Source of the DNA: Eleginops maclovinus
Taxonomy: Eukaryota > Chordata > Actinopteri > Perciformes > Eleginopidae
NCBI RefSeq assembly: GCF_036324505.1
Contig: NC_086370.1
Location: forward strand, 21,104,790-21,168,789
DNA length: 64,000 bases
Direction of reading: 5' to 3'
Both the position numbers and the translations under genes were made by a program. This document shows, piece after piece, positions 26,920-40,819 of the stretch; the stretch's first letter is position 1; every line of letters starts with the position of its first letter. The notes beneath the pieces are model-generated. The model searched no databases, was not told the origin of the DNA, and worked only from the letters and a program-made list of their open reading frames with translations.

Positions 26920-28020
26920 CATCAATAACTGCACCTCCTCTACTGGTTCTCTGTCCCAAGGTGTCCCCCAGGGTTCAGTGCTTGGTCCCCTGCTCTTCAT
27001 GCTCCCTCTTGGCAAAATCATTCGTCGCCACAACCTTCCATTTCACTGCTACTCCGACGACATCCAACTTTATATATCTCAACAAAAACCATCACCCCCA
27101 CCAACACACTCCACTCTCACCAACTGTCTCTCAGAAATAAAAGCATGGATGCAAACAAACTACCTTCAACTGAACAGTGCAACATCAGACATCATCATCA
27201 TCATCGGCCCCCCATCACGTACCAGAACCATCTAGAATTTCAACTTCATCTTTGACAGCAACACTCTATCCCCCCCTCTCACATCTGCAACCTTGGTGTC
27301 ATCTTCGTCAGCCAGCTCAAATTCAATCACCACATAAATCACATCACCAGGACTGCCTTTTTCAACCTCAAAAACATTGCCCGCCTCCGCCCATCACTCT
27401 CTTCCTCTGCTGCTGAAACCCTGGTTCATGCATTCCTCACATCACGACTACTGCAATGGCATCCTATACGGTTTACCGTCCAACCTCCTCAACAGACTGC
27501 AATACATCCAGAACTCTGCTGCACGCCTCCTCACCCACACCCGCTCTCGAGACCACATCACTCCCGTCCTCCATAACCTCCACCGGCTCCCCGTCCGCCA
27601 ACAAATCGACTTCAAAGTCTTCCTCATCGCCCACAAAGCCCTCAACAACCAGGCCCCCTCCTACCTCACAGAGCTGCTGCACCACTACACCTCTTCCCGC
27701 TGCCTCCACTCATCAGAAGCCAACCTCCTATCCATCACCACCTGCGCCCAGCACCGAACCTGGGGGGACAGAGCCCTCTCCGTCGCTGCCCCCTCCCTCT
27801 GGAACTCACTCTCACGACCCATCAGAGACTGCACTGACCTCACCACCTTCAAGAAACTCACAAAAACTCACCTCTCCAAACTGGCTTTTAACGTGTGATT
27901 TTTGTTTCATTGCTCGATTTTAATGTGACTTTATTGATTGTTGTCTTTCTCTTTATGTACCTCTGTAAAGCGACTTTCAGCACCTGAAAAAGCGCTTATA
28001 AAACACATGTATTTATTATT
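26920..28020 (+). pseudogene. 5'-truncated L2/CR1-clade LINE, reverse transcriptase relic
   Basis: The translation contains [13 protein letters not shown] at 26960-26998 and a YSDD active-site variant of the usual YADD at 27050-27061. The downstream part has LQYIQNSAARLL, then HITPVLHNLHRLPVRQQIDF and WNSLSRPIRD near the C-terminus, ending at a stop at 27896-27898. These are hallmarks of the C-terminal half of L2-like ORF2. The 3' tail has TGTAAAGCGACTTT and AAAGCGCTTATAAA followed by TTATTA, typical of L2 ends. The endonuclease and N-terminal RT are missing. Lesions are an in-frame TAG at 27233-27235, a frameshift in the C run near 27270, and a second frameshift near 27437-27445. The element is dead. 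Confidence 0.9.
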
Positions 28021-28234
28021 ACATATGCATAGATACAAATAAAACTAAAATCGTAACCGTAATAAAAAACATTTCAAGAAAGTCATAAAAACATTAAAAA
28101 TAAAACAATATTTACATAGAATTTTGCTGAAATGTCAGTATACCCGTAGAAATCAAATTACAATTGGAATCAAATATGTGCATACAATATGCAATGTGCA
28201 GAACTGAATGTATTCAAATGAAAAACGAGATATT
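28021..28234. other. A+T-rich sequence, possible continuation of the interrupted LINE tail
   Basis: AATAAAACTAAAATCG, ACATTAAAAATAAAAC and TGTGCATACAATATGCAATG resemble the A+T-rich part of inverted fish LINE tails. This is inference only. Confidence 0.3.
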
Positions 28235-29253
28235 TGTCATGATCCTGGTTTTCTGTCTGTTTCCTGTTTTATTTTGAAATGTTTCCCCTCTTGTTTGTTG
28301 TTTAGCTTCACTTCCTGTCTGCGTTTCCCTCCTGCGCCTGATTGCGTTATTGTGTTCACCTGTTGCCCCTGTGTTTCTCCTCCCCCTTCCCCCTGTCTCT
28401 TGTCTTGTGATTACCCATTTCCCTTCTCAATACCAAGAATGCAAAGAACGGACTTGTGTACTCGGGGAGAACGTTCTTGCGAGTTGTTCTTGGAAGAATG
28501 AACTTGCAGGTTGACAGCACACAGAGCTTTTGGCGGTTTGAGACGATGCGTACTTGCTGGTATTGCGCAATACACAATTGTGGAGCTTCTCAACTCCGAA
28601 AACGTTTGAGCAGATTTTGAATTCGCCATCGATTTTCGTAAAACTGCTAATATTTGAAATCTAAACCCTTGATTTCTCGCCTCAAAGTGAATTTGTAGTG
28701 ATGAAATAGCATACGAACATAGTAAAAACGTACCGTTGTTCAATGGCGTCGAGTAATTTCCCGCTCCTCGCTTGAATGCCGAAATGAATGCTGGGATATA
28801 TTCGCTGCCGAGTTAACACAAGTTAGCATCCGATGCATCCTTGGTAAAATGGGCGTGTCGAGAACATTTCCGGGAATACATCCGGGAACTTTATCCGTTC
28901 TTGGTGAAAGCGAACTTGGGTTTGGGACAGTACTTGGACAGCAAGTGCTGACGTTTCACAAGAACACGAGCACAGACAAGAACGCATATTGAGAAAGGCC
29001 TCCTGTTTCCCTTTTGTCTCTTGTTCGGTCGCCGTCATTTCTTCCCTGATGTTGTTCATGTTACCTGCCTGTCCTGCCGTCCGTCTGTCTGCTCTGTTCC
29101 CAGGTGTCCCTGTATCCCCTGGTTAGTGTTGGGGTGGTTATTTTTCGGTTGAACGTACAGCTTTAATTTAAATAAAGCTCGCCTTTTGCTTGGACCCATA
29201 CCTGCCTCCCGTTCATTTTACTGCACTTGGGTCCTGTTTCCCCAACCCCTGAC
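28235..29253 (+). mobile_element. LTR-like element (solo LTR candidate), split by a MITE
   Basis: Starts with TGTCATGATCCTGG and ends with CCCAACCCCTGAC. It contains the polyadenylation signal AATAAA at about 29170 and is flanked by TATT at 28231-28234 and 29254-29257. Without the insertion at 28421-28998 it is about 440 bp. Start, A-signal and short flanking duplication fit a solo retrotransposon LTR. The terminal CA is not intact and no internal coding is present, so a different class cannot be excluded. Confidence 0.6.
28421..28998. mobile_element. 578-bp MITE inserted in the LTR-like element
   Basis: The ends CCCTTCTCAATA (28421-28432) and TATTGAGAAAGG (28987-28998) are inverted repeats with one mismatch in 12. 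Subterminal GTTCTTG and AGAACG motifs recur at both sides. There is no transposase coding. The pyrimidine-rich LTR-like sequence breaks off on the left and resumes on the right, which defines the insertion. No clear target-site duplication is seen. Confidence 0.65.
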
Positions 29254-29454
29254 TATTGTTTACGTTGTGTGCATTAATGTGATGCATAGAGTCTATAATG
29301 TGGCTGAGGGACAGTGGGGGTCCCGGGGAACACACTGCTCATGTAGTTATTTAATATATTAAAGTTAGGTATGCCTTGTAACCAATACATTTCCTGAATT
29401 TCAAATACTTTTCAACCTAATCTTGCTGATTTTGGGCTGTATGACTTGTATACA

Positions 29455-29720
29455 TTTCTCCAATGGATGACATTTACCATCAACAGTTTAAAAGTTGCTA
29501 AATGCTCCTGTTTATATCCCTTAACCTCAGTTGCTAATGGGTATTTATCAAAGGATATCCAAATCAATATTCTGCCAGGGAGTCCTGAGAATATTAATGA
29601 ACTTAGTCTGGGAGTCTAAACATGTGTGAGATAGCAGTTTATACTTAATGTGTACTTTACATACACACACACACCAGTCAGGGTGCTGTGTTATACCGAT
29701 GAGTTGAGGTTTCCAGAGCA
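29455..29720 (+). repeat. Local duplication, downstream copy
   Basis: Diverged copy of 26030-26215 plus 26508-26560. The best-kept part reads ATTCTGCCAGGGAGTCCTGA and GAATATTAATGA. A short AC run and CAGTCAGGGTGCTGTG follow, then TGAGGTTTCCAGAGCA. The part corresponding to 26216-26440 is absent. Confidence 0.75.
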
Positions 29721-30609
29721 TTGCCGCTGCAAGTAGGCGCTAATTGTTGCCTCATTCCCTTTGAAAGTAAAGTCAGCATTTTATCTTGCATCACTTTCTC
29801 CATGCAGTGTGTGCAATGATGAATCTGTGAGAGGCTAGTGAAGTCTGTAAAATATGTGTGTGTAGCAGTGTATCAAACGGAGCCTCATAGTACTCATTAA
29901 GTCTACAGGGTATTAAGTGAGAGCAGAGTGAATGAGAGTTTCTGATCAAAGCTCCACAATACTATACTACAGGGAGATTACCATTCAGGGAGGTAGGGGC
30001 AGTGGGAGGGTGGGAGAGGGAAGTGATAAACTGAATCAGTGTGAGTAGAGGGGGGAAAAAGAAAGAGGTAAAGAGAAAGAAAGAGGGGCAGGCTTTTGAT
30101 CATGTAACAATACCCGGCTGTGTAGGGTGGTATATCGTTGCATCAGTTTTGCTTCATAGAGGGGTGACTGAAAGAAATTAGCTCGATACAAAGTGCACAT
30201 ATTCCCCAGTCAGATTGCTCTCTCTGATACGCATACACAAAGGTTTTTCTGCAACTCAAACCCTATTCTGAGCTCAGCCCCGCTCCGTCTGCCTGCAATG
30301 ATTTACCACCCTCTTACAATGGAAATGTGGCAGGTGTTGCAGGCTTTCATGTCCCTGCACAGCGCTGCCGCAGTCAAGCAGGTGCCGAGGAGCAGAGCGA
30401 GGCCCGGATCAGCATGCAGCACACAGGGTTTCTTTTGTTGCTGTTTTGCAAAAAGTAGTGTTACATGATGTTAAATGGCCAGAGGTAAGACAGGTGTTGT
30501 CTACAATCCCACAAGTTCTGTTAATAACCAATTAAATATGTGTTATCATCCCCAGTTGTGGTATAAGGGACCTGTTACACAAATAAGTGGTTTTATCACC
30601 TATTGAAAT
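29721..30609. other. Unique sequence with purine-rich tract
   Basis: 29985-30095 is purine-rich (GGAGGTAGGGG, GAAAGAGGTAAAGAGAAAG). No gene recognised; the frame at 30193-30468 has no domain. Confidence 0.45.
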
Positions 30610-30756
30610 GTTGTTCAATGGCGTCGAGTAATTTCCCGCTCCTCGCTTGAATGCCGAAATGAATGCTGGGATATATTCGCTGCCGAGTTAACACAAGTTA
30701 GCATCCGATGCATCCTTGGTAAAATGGGCGTGTCGAGAACATTTCCGGGAATACAT
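30610..30756 (+). repeat. 147-bp exact copy of the MITE interior
   Basis: Identical base for base to 28735-28881, with an offset of 1875 bp. It starts GTTGTTCAATGGCGTCG and ends TTCCGGGAATACAT, and neither flank continues the similarity. Neither end carries the MITE terminal repeat. Confidence 0.95.
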
Positions 30757-31604
30757 GGAAATGGGTGAAGGTGACACCAAACTCTAGCAGTATTTATGAC
30801 AGAGGCAGAAGTCAAGAGAAGTTGTAAAGAGTTGAAGGTCTAATGAAACCAACAGTGTGTCTTCGTTCTCACTGTTTTAAGTTTCAATTTAACTTTATAA
30901 ATGTAGCTACTTATTTAACACAAATTATTTTATTTTCCTAAACCTCACAAGGAGTATTGTTCCCTAAACAAAGATAAAGTTATGTTATGTTTCATTTAGT
31001 TTAAAATAGTTCAAGGACTAGTATTTTTAAGTCACCTCTACGTACAGAATAGGTGCAATCCGACCCATTTGACATCAAAATAGTTGCTATAAGGGCTTAA
31101 AGGGTCATTCAAAAATAAGCATAAACATATCTTAGAGCTATTGTAAAGTTTTAGGCAGAAGAAGATAGAGCGATGTGTATGCTTCGGTCTATGTTTCGTT
31201 AGCGTAAACAGTCATCGTTTCATTGCCATATTATACTTCTGGTCTTGTAGACATGCTTGGCATCTTGGTCTCATAATGCGAATGGCTGAACAAATTGTCT
31301 TTATACCACTGATGTCTAAAAAAAGTGCTGAATATTGTAGAAGATGTCGGGTCATAGAGGGGGTTAGAAGGTGGATAAAGATGGGACAACTAACTCTGAA
31401 AAGTCCTTTCACTTTGAACAGACTGTCCTCCATCAAGGCTTTGACAAAGATCCGCCATGACCGAGGGTCCTTGAGCAAGACACAACAAAAATACCTTTCT
31501 TTGGGGATCAATACAGCGCCACAATAACCCTTGCACTAACAGCTTTGGGACCTCTCTACCCTTCATTGTTGTGGATATTGTAAGAAAATTCCCAGAAAAC
31601 AGTC
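30757..31604. other. Unique A+T-rich sequence, possible SINE tail at 31425-31505
   Basis: TCCATCAAGGCTTTGACAAA and GAGGGTCCTTGAGCAAGACA recall the body of fish tRNA-SINEs (GAGCAAGGCA). The match is partial. Nothing else is recognised. Confidence 0.35.
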
Positions 31605-32025
31605 ACTAGTGATGATGTGTTTTTGCAGGCTGACCCAGTAGCTAGCATCGCTCCCTCTGCAAAAAGCAATGGGATTTTGGTTTATTGCAGAAAACGTTTA
31701 TGATACTAAGACATGTTGTTGAGCAGGATCATATTATCCTCATGTTATGATCACTTTATGATGATTTAGGCTATAGGCACTGTCCTATGACTTCACATCC
31801 CCTCCGCTAAGCTAAAGGTGGCTAACAACGTTAAGCTGTCTCATTTAGATCCTTAGTTAGTATTTTATGTCGTAGCACTAAACGTTCAAATCTGTAAAGA
31901 CCTTCAATTTAGACCTAAAATCAAAAACATACTTAACAAAACATTGACTTCAAGACGAAGGAATCTGAAATGGTAAAATGCTGACTCATTCAGGACTCCT
32001 TTCTGCACCTCTCTTTTGTAGCTGA
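31605..32025 (+). repeat. Family B copy
   Basis: AGTGATGATGTGTTTTTGCA, CTAGCATCGCTCCCTC, GCAATGGGATTTTGG, TTATTGCAGAAAACG, CCGCTAAGCTAAAGGTGGCT, CATTGACTTCAAGACG and GACTCATTCAGGACTC occur in the family order. Confidence 0.8.
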
Positions 32026-32177
32026 AATGAAATCCACGGTGGGTCATTGAAAAGCAGCGGCCACATGTTTGAGTCGGGTCTTACACGTGACCACACCGGG
32101 TGCTTCATCATGACTTATGAGCTTCAGAAAGTCGTCTCACACCTAAGGATGTGTTTTTTCTCTGTCAAGCCACTGAC

Positions 32178-32211
32178 AGCTCCTCATCCTCCTCCTCCTC
32201 CTCCTCCTCAC
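32178..32211 (+). repeat. (CTC)n microsatellite
   Basis: CATCCTCCTCC followed by CTC trinucleotides. Confidence 0.93.
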
Positions 32212-32409
32212 TGCCCTCATTCCACCTAGACCATCACAAACAGACACACAAATATTACAGTCGCACAACACACCACCACCTGAACTCTAACACACACTCC
32301 CACACTCACAAATAGAGCAATGATGGACACCAAAGCTACAGGGGGAAAATTGAGGCCGGACGTCACGTCAAACCAAGGACTCATAACAACTCAATACATC
32401 AGCCTGGAT

Positions 32410-32411
<2 letters not shown>

Positions 32412-32499
<88 letters not shown>
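32412..32499 (+). repeat. (GT)44 microsatellite
   Basis: Pure GT over 88 bp, followed about 100 bp later by an AC array that is complementary to it. Confidence 0.99.
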
Positions 32500-32503
<4 letters not shown>

Positions 32504-32600
32504 TATTATTCCTTGCCGAGGTGACACACAACGTCCTCACACACATACTAACCGCTTCCCATGTTTACCGCGCACATACACACGTGTAAACAAGGATAAA

Positions 32601-35359
<2,759 letters not shown>

Positions 35360-35690
35360 CAGAGAATTTCTGACTATTTCTGACTGAATGTCGACTTCTC
35401 AAAATGTCTGATTCTTTTTCCTAAACTTAAAATTTGTTTAAAAAATGTCCCACTATTTTCTCATTATTCAACTTTTTTGAATTTCTGACTATTTCTTCAA
35501 AATTCTGAATTTTTATAAATGTCGACTTTTAAAAATGTCCCACAATTTTCTCAATATTCTAATTCCTTCTTCATGTGGCCCTAATCATCTCATTTTACAA
35601 ATAACATTTTTTTGTCTCCCAATTTTTCCGAAATTCAGATTTTTTTACCAAATTTCGTCTTTCAAAAATGTCCGAATATTTTTTCTAAAT
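35360..35690 (+). repeat. Degenerate tandem sequence (TCTGACTATTTC / AAAATGTC type)
   Basis: Repeated TTTCTGACTATTTC, ATGTCGACTT, AAAAATGTCC and TTTTCTCA.TATTC motifs at irregular spacing. The theme of TCTGA, CTTTT and T-runs is the complement of that at 53262-53420. Confidence 0.6.
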
Positions 35691-37542
35691 GATTGCCCCT
35701 GAACAATATTTCATTATGCACGACACATTTCAAATGATTGTTCTACCCTTCTATGTCACTTGGTTTTTAAATAGTTCTGTCTTGGCCACATTCTGTCACA
35801 CTCTCATTGAAATCTGACTTTCTCTCAGTCACTTTCTTCCCTTTTCTATTTCCTTTCCCAGTTTTTCCTGCACTTCATCTATCTTTTCATCTTTCCACCC
35901 ACCTCCGTCTCTCTCTGCCTCTCTTGTTGGCCCACTCTCTGCTGCCTCACAGCCTTCCCTAAGGCCTTGCTTGTAGTTTTCTGTCCATCAGCACTTTGGG
36001 GAAAAGGAGAGTGGGGAAAAGATGAAACGCAGCGAGCTCAGGGCCTGCCGGCTGAGCAGCAAACAGTCGACAGGAAGAGGGAGGATGAAGAAACTGAAGA
36101 GGAGGGAGCGAGGCCAGCAGACCTTACACTCGTACATGTCCAGGCATTGACAAATGGCTGTCTAATGACCTGAGATTAACTGGCTGAGAGGTCAAGATAA
36201 AAAAAGGACCCCTGAAGACCGAATCGGAAAAAGAGGGTGACAAATATCACAGGGAGAGAGTGAATGAATGAGAGTGAGATGAATAGACCTCTCTTTTGAG
36301 AACTGAGCAGCTGTTGGGTGAATACTGTTGGCAGTGTGTGGAGGAAATAGATGGATGGCCGTGTTTGTCTTACTTAAGCTTTCCTCAAGTTCTGCAGTCA
36401 GAGGTGGCTGGCTGGTAAACTCACACAGAGAGAGAGTGTGATGAGTGGTTTAGCTAAAAAAATCATTCAAAGATATGAAGGCAAAAAGTGTGTGAGAACA
36501 GCGCTCGGCTTTGGCTCTCAGTCCTTATTTAGATCCAGGAGTTCAATGAGTATTAATACTTTATTATATGTGTTACACCCCGGATAAATGGGGAGAAATA
36601 ATGAGTGAAAGTCTGGTTTTCGTCAATAGCATTTCCAAAAAACAGCAATTTACAAATGAAAGCATTTTGTAGTAGAGATAATAAACCCTTTTCTAGTTAC
36701 TGATGAGACTTCTGATGAAATGTTCTCTAATATTACTAAGATAGCTTGAACATCCGTAAACCTTCACAGAAGTCCCTTAAGTTCCTTAAACATAATATAT
36801 AAAGTATATTTGACAGGAAATGGCGGCAGCACTTGGCCACGGTTTGTTTATTCTACCAAGAAACGGCTAAAATAGAAGCGACTTTCCTAGCTTTTTCTTT
36901 TTTACAATTTCTTAACATTTTCAGTCATGCATTGTATTGATATTGTAATATATGATATTTTCCACCGAATTCAATATTTTAACCTCATAACAGTCCATGA
37001 ATTTTTTACATTTCCAATAACTCCTTGAAAGAACAAATATGAGGCTATCAAGAAATGGCTAGCAACCTGCAACCTGCACAAAGGACCTCATTACACTTTT
37101 GAATTGTCTTCATCAATGTGATAACATGGACAGTGTATTTGACACTAGACTTGGCATCCCATTGTGTTCCTCCCCATAGAATCACAATGAATTGATCTGT
37201 GTTATTTAAAGGTTCTTTGTCCTCTGTCTCAATGTTTTTCCACTTCATAATTCATTGTTTGTAACGTCTGCATCTCCATTCACTGTGTGTGTTTGTGTGC
37301 ACGGCTGTCCCTGTGAGCAAATGTGTATTCAGTTTGGTTGCAGCCAGAGAAACAGGGACCGCTTTGTTGACCCAGACTGATGAATTATTTAATTTGATTA
37401 CCGCCTGAGGAAGTCAGAGGTAAGAAAGTTTGGCCATTTAAGGTGTAAAGCACACCGGTGTGCACAGAGACCTTTAACCCATACAGAGCAGTGTGACAGA
37501 AAGAGGAGAGCTCATAGAGCGCTCTGCTTCCACTGAGAATAA
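35691..37542. other. Unique sequence, no gene recognised
   Basis: 35820-35945 is CT-rich. The Glu-rich frame at 35967-36173 follows it but has no recognised domain. The rest is A+T-rich. Confidence 0.4.
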
Positions 37543-37551
37543 ATGTGTGTG

Positions 37552-37581
<30 letters not shown>
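37543..37581 (+). repeat. (GT)n microsatellite
   Basis: GTGTGTGTAGTGTG followed by a pure run. Confidence 0.96.
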
Positions 37582-37585
<4 letters not shown>

Positions 37586-37759
37586 AATACAAACCTCCAC
37601 TGGGAATTGAATAGGCCTGTGGGGAGGTAATGATTTTTGTTGTAAGGCCACCAGTGTGCTCCCACAAGAAGTTTCCCAGAGCTGGGCACTGAATTTATGA
37701 AGGCTTGGAACAAAAATACCACTATTCCAAGCATGACACCCCCAGGTCAAATGCAGTTT

Positions 37760-37945
37760 GAGTGTCAAACCCCCTTTTCACTGAGGCGGTTCTGGGTGGT
37801 TCAGAGCCTGACTGCAAACCAGTTCATTGTGTTTCCACTGCAGGTGCACCAGCTTAATGATGTTGAACCAGAAAATGAAAAACATCAGCCGCTAGCCGTT
37901 AGCCGTTAGCACACAGAGCCCCCAGGTCCTCATATCTGTTCACAA
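37760..37945. repeat. Possible dispersed element (GGTTCTGGGTGGTTCAGAGC type)
   Basis: TTTTCACTGAGGCGGTTCTG, TGTTTCCACTGCAGGTGC, GTTGAACCAGAAAATG and tandem GCCGTTAGC resemble fish MITEs built on GGTTCTGG / CCAGAACC. This is a weak assignment. Confidence 0.35.
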
Positions 37946-38489
37946 ACTGGAGAAAACGTATACATGTACAAACAACAGGCGGTCTATGGCATGGCGAATA
38001 CAGTTGCTGCTTTTTTCATTCATGGTTTTCACAAACCGGTATCAGTGTGTTGTTGGTTTGGCACGAGTGTTTATTTTGAAATTGTACGTCAGAATGTCCT
38101 GATATTCTCAGAGTGACTTTCTGAGGTGGCCTGCTAGCACCCTGAAGTGAAATGAGTCTTTCATTCATTGCTATCTAAAAACAGAGGGACGATATCTCAT
38201 GAGATATTTCTAAATTATTTTGAAAATACAGCTCATTTCAAAGGTCTTTTATTTTGAAACTGTACATCAGAATGTCCCAAAATTACCCACTGAGCCACAG
38301 CCTCCCCACGCCCCAACATGCCACATGTCTGCCTGCTTGATGTTCCTGGACGTGGAGTTTACTACACTGTGTCTCCATGTTCATCCATCAAACTCTACCA
38401 AATAATTAAAGGACCGTTTAGTTTGTTGGATCCAAATTGTGTTACTGATTTCTCAGAGTGGCTTCAGTGGCTTTGCTAACATCATCCAC
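37946..38489. other. Unique sequence, no gene recognised
   Basis: Two similar phrases, TTATTTTGAAATTGTACGTCAG at 38071 onward and TATTTTGAAACTGTACATCAG at 38249 onward, both run into AATGTCC. They indicate a diverged short duplication about 178 bp apart. Confidence 0.45.
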
Positions 38490-38620
38490 GTCATTTTATT
38501 TGTTGTCTTTACTAGGATCCCCATTAGCACTAGCATGAGCATTGGCTATTTTGCCTGGGGTCAGTCATACATTTTCACACTATCTGGATAAATAAAAACA
38601 CTATTCAAAAGTCAGACACT
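38490..38620. repeat. Dispersed repeat relic (AGGATCCCCATTAGC type)
   Basis: TTACTAGGATCCCCATTAGC and TTGCCTGGGGTCAG are characteristic of a very common fish repeat (ATTAGGATCCCCATTAGC ... CCTGGGGTCC). The class assignment is from memory. Confidence 0.6.
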
Positions 38621-39399
38621 GTTTCAGTAAAAGCTGGAAATGATCTGGGAAATAATAACGGGACAGATGGATGGAAACGTTAATTACACTGCTTTGTTGC
38701 CAAACATTGTCAGGTAAAATTGAATAAATATACACATTTATGGAGAAAATGGAGACGTAATGATGTGCCTCATCTCGGTGGAAATTAGAATTGGCTCTTA
38801 AGTTGAAGCAAATACAACCAAACCAGCCCCAGCTTTGCACTAGAACTAGAACTTATTTCAGTGGAAAAGGGAAGAGCTGTCTTGTTGATGCACGCTGACT
38901 CGCTGCTGTATTCATATTATTAGAAGGTAATCTTTTTACTTTGAGCTCCTCATTTCAGAGGCCGGGCCCACGCTCAGATCTGTCAATAAGTCTTTGTGCT
39001 GCAGTGGCACCTCGGCGCTGAGTGCCACAGAGCTATTATTTCTGGGACAAAGGTTTCCCGAGCCGGCGAGGAGCCAGTGGAAATGACAATGAATGTACTG
39101 TAACGCAGGTCAAAAGCACTGCTCTTATGGGGAATGGATATAAAAGGCTCAGAAACCTTTCCTATACACTCATACCTTTTCCAGAAAGGCTGGCAGACAC
39201 AGAGAGTATTTCTGTTTGAAATGCTGATTTCATTAACTTCTTTACTTCTCTCTTTTTCTATGAAACCACAAAGATGTTTTTGTATGGTCGGTATAAATCC
39301 AAACTGATGAGGACTCCTCCTTAGTTTTTCCAGGGTTTGTAGACCGTTATTTAGATGCTTGTAGTTTTTGTTTAAATATAATGAATGAGGGTAGGGACA
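38621..39399. other. Unique sequence with a complex island at 38870-39130
   Basis: The island has balanced composition, including TTTCCCGAGCCGGCGAGGAG, in otherwise A+T-rich sequence. No exon signal is convincing, and a conserved non-coding element is possible. Confidence 0.35.
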
Positions 39400-39730
39400 T
39401 ATAAGAGGATATATTCTGCCTTTAGCTTCATACCTTCACATTGTGCCTCTACTGTGACATGTTTCCATGCTTTAATGTTGAAAACATGCTCTGTTGTGAT
39501 TGGCCAACCGCTTAAAGATGTCCCGCCCCTTAGCCTATCATGTACAATGCGTTGCCAAGCATTAGCCAATTAAAGTGCTAGAGTTATAAAGTGATGTCAC
39601 TATGTTAAGGAAGTAAAACAAGGAGCCAATGGAGGCTTTCAGGCAAAGGAGGGGGGAGGTGTGTGGGAGAACATAGGGATTTTAGCCTTTGCAGACCATT
39701 TACATGCACACAAACCTATATAACAACTGT
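39400..39730 (+). repeat. Family A copy with internal deletion
   Basis: ATGTTTCCATGCTTTAATGT, TCTGTTGTGATTGGCCAAC, ATGTCCCGCCCCTTAGCCTA, AAGTGATGTCACTATGTTA, CCAATGGAGGC, TTTTAGCCTTTGCAGACCAT and AACCTATATAACA occur in order. The segment from AGCTCTTTATTTTTCTC to CAGTCTGCTCTG is missing. Confidence 0.85.
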
Positions 39731-40344
39731 TCAATCTGTATTTTTCACCCCGTTTGTCTTCTTATTTATTTCTCCTTTTGTCAGTTTTTTTTTTGGACCA
39801 CACATACAGTACGTGCTAGTATTTGCTTTATTTATTTTTGTCAGAGGAATGTTTGCTCGCTCACCGCTGTGAGGAGAAACATGCACGCAGCTGAACAACA
39901 GCGAACACATAAACACCTCTGCAGGGTTTTACACATTTTATCTCTGGCTCCAATTAGTGGGATGCGAAAAAAAGACGTCATCACTCATGTTCCTCGTGGT
40001 TTCACCCAGCAGGAGACGAGCTTGCTCACTGCCAACTGTGGGTGTGTTTCTCAGGAGAACGCCACTGTGAACCATTTACAGTGAGGCATGCCCACTCAAA
40101 TATCATCTGGTATTTATAATCCAAGGTATTGGAAACACAGCTGGAGTAGACACAGCTTCACAAAGGAGAACAAACAGGTGTGCTGTCTTGATAAGCAATG
40201 AGATCCACATTAACACAACCATATGCCATAGTTTGAAGCTTTGGGGTATATAGATCCCTAGGTGAGTTCTTCTCACTGTTTCCAAATGGGTTGTCGAAAA
40301 ACAGGGATTATTTTCATGCACTAATCAGAATTTAGCGATATAAT
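39731..40344. other. Unique sequence, no gene recognised
   Basis: The frame at 39689-40084 begins inside the family A copy, which argues against a host exon. Nothing else is seen. Confidence 0.45.
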
Positions 40345-40662
40345 CTCCACATATTATCAACACTTTTATGAGTTTTTAAATAAAAAGCTTACGTCCGGTT
40401 ATAAAGGAACGTCATCACGGTCACATGACTTCACGGTCACATGACTTCACTGTCACCAGCGCTAAGCTAAAGGCGGCTAACGTTCGACGTCATCACCTTG
40501 AGTCTCATCTGGGAACTTGTTAGCAACTGCCTTTTTTCAATTGGGGGTTTTACTGATATTACAGCACAGGCTTGTAACCAAAGAAAAACAGGTAAGGAAA
40601 ACCCATTGACTTCCAGATGAGGAAACAGGAAGTGTTAAAATGCTGAGTCATTTGAGGATTAC
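40345..40662 (+). repeat. Family B copy with tandem piece
   Basis: GGTCACATGACTTCAC occurs twice in tandem (about 40429-40460), then GCGCTAAGCTAAAGGCGGCT, CATTGACTTCCAGATGAGG and AGGAAGTGTTAAAATGCTGA. The left tip is lost. Confidence 0.8.
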
Positions 40663-40819
40663 ACATTATTGTATTCATTTACTTTGAAAGAATGGATGTA
40701 AAAGTATTTCTTGATACGTTTCCTAAAGTTAACTCTCATGCAGTAAAAACTTATTCCGACACAAACAATGTCCTGTTTTCAAAAAGTGATTTTCAGAACC
40801 ACCTGTTCCTAAACTCAAG

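Noticed and set aside
26801..27898. Active reverse transcriptase gene
   Set aside because: An in-frame TAG, two frameshifts, and loss of the endonuclease and N-terminal RT show it is dead.
35967..36173. Glu-rich 68-codon frame
   Set aside because: Purine-rich composition explains it, with no domain or exon boundary support.
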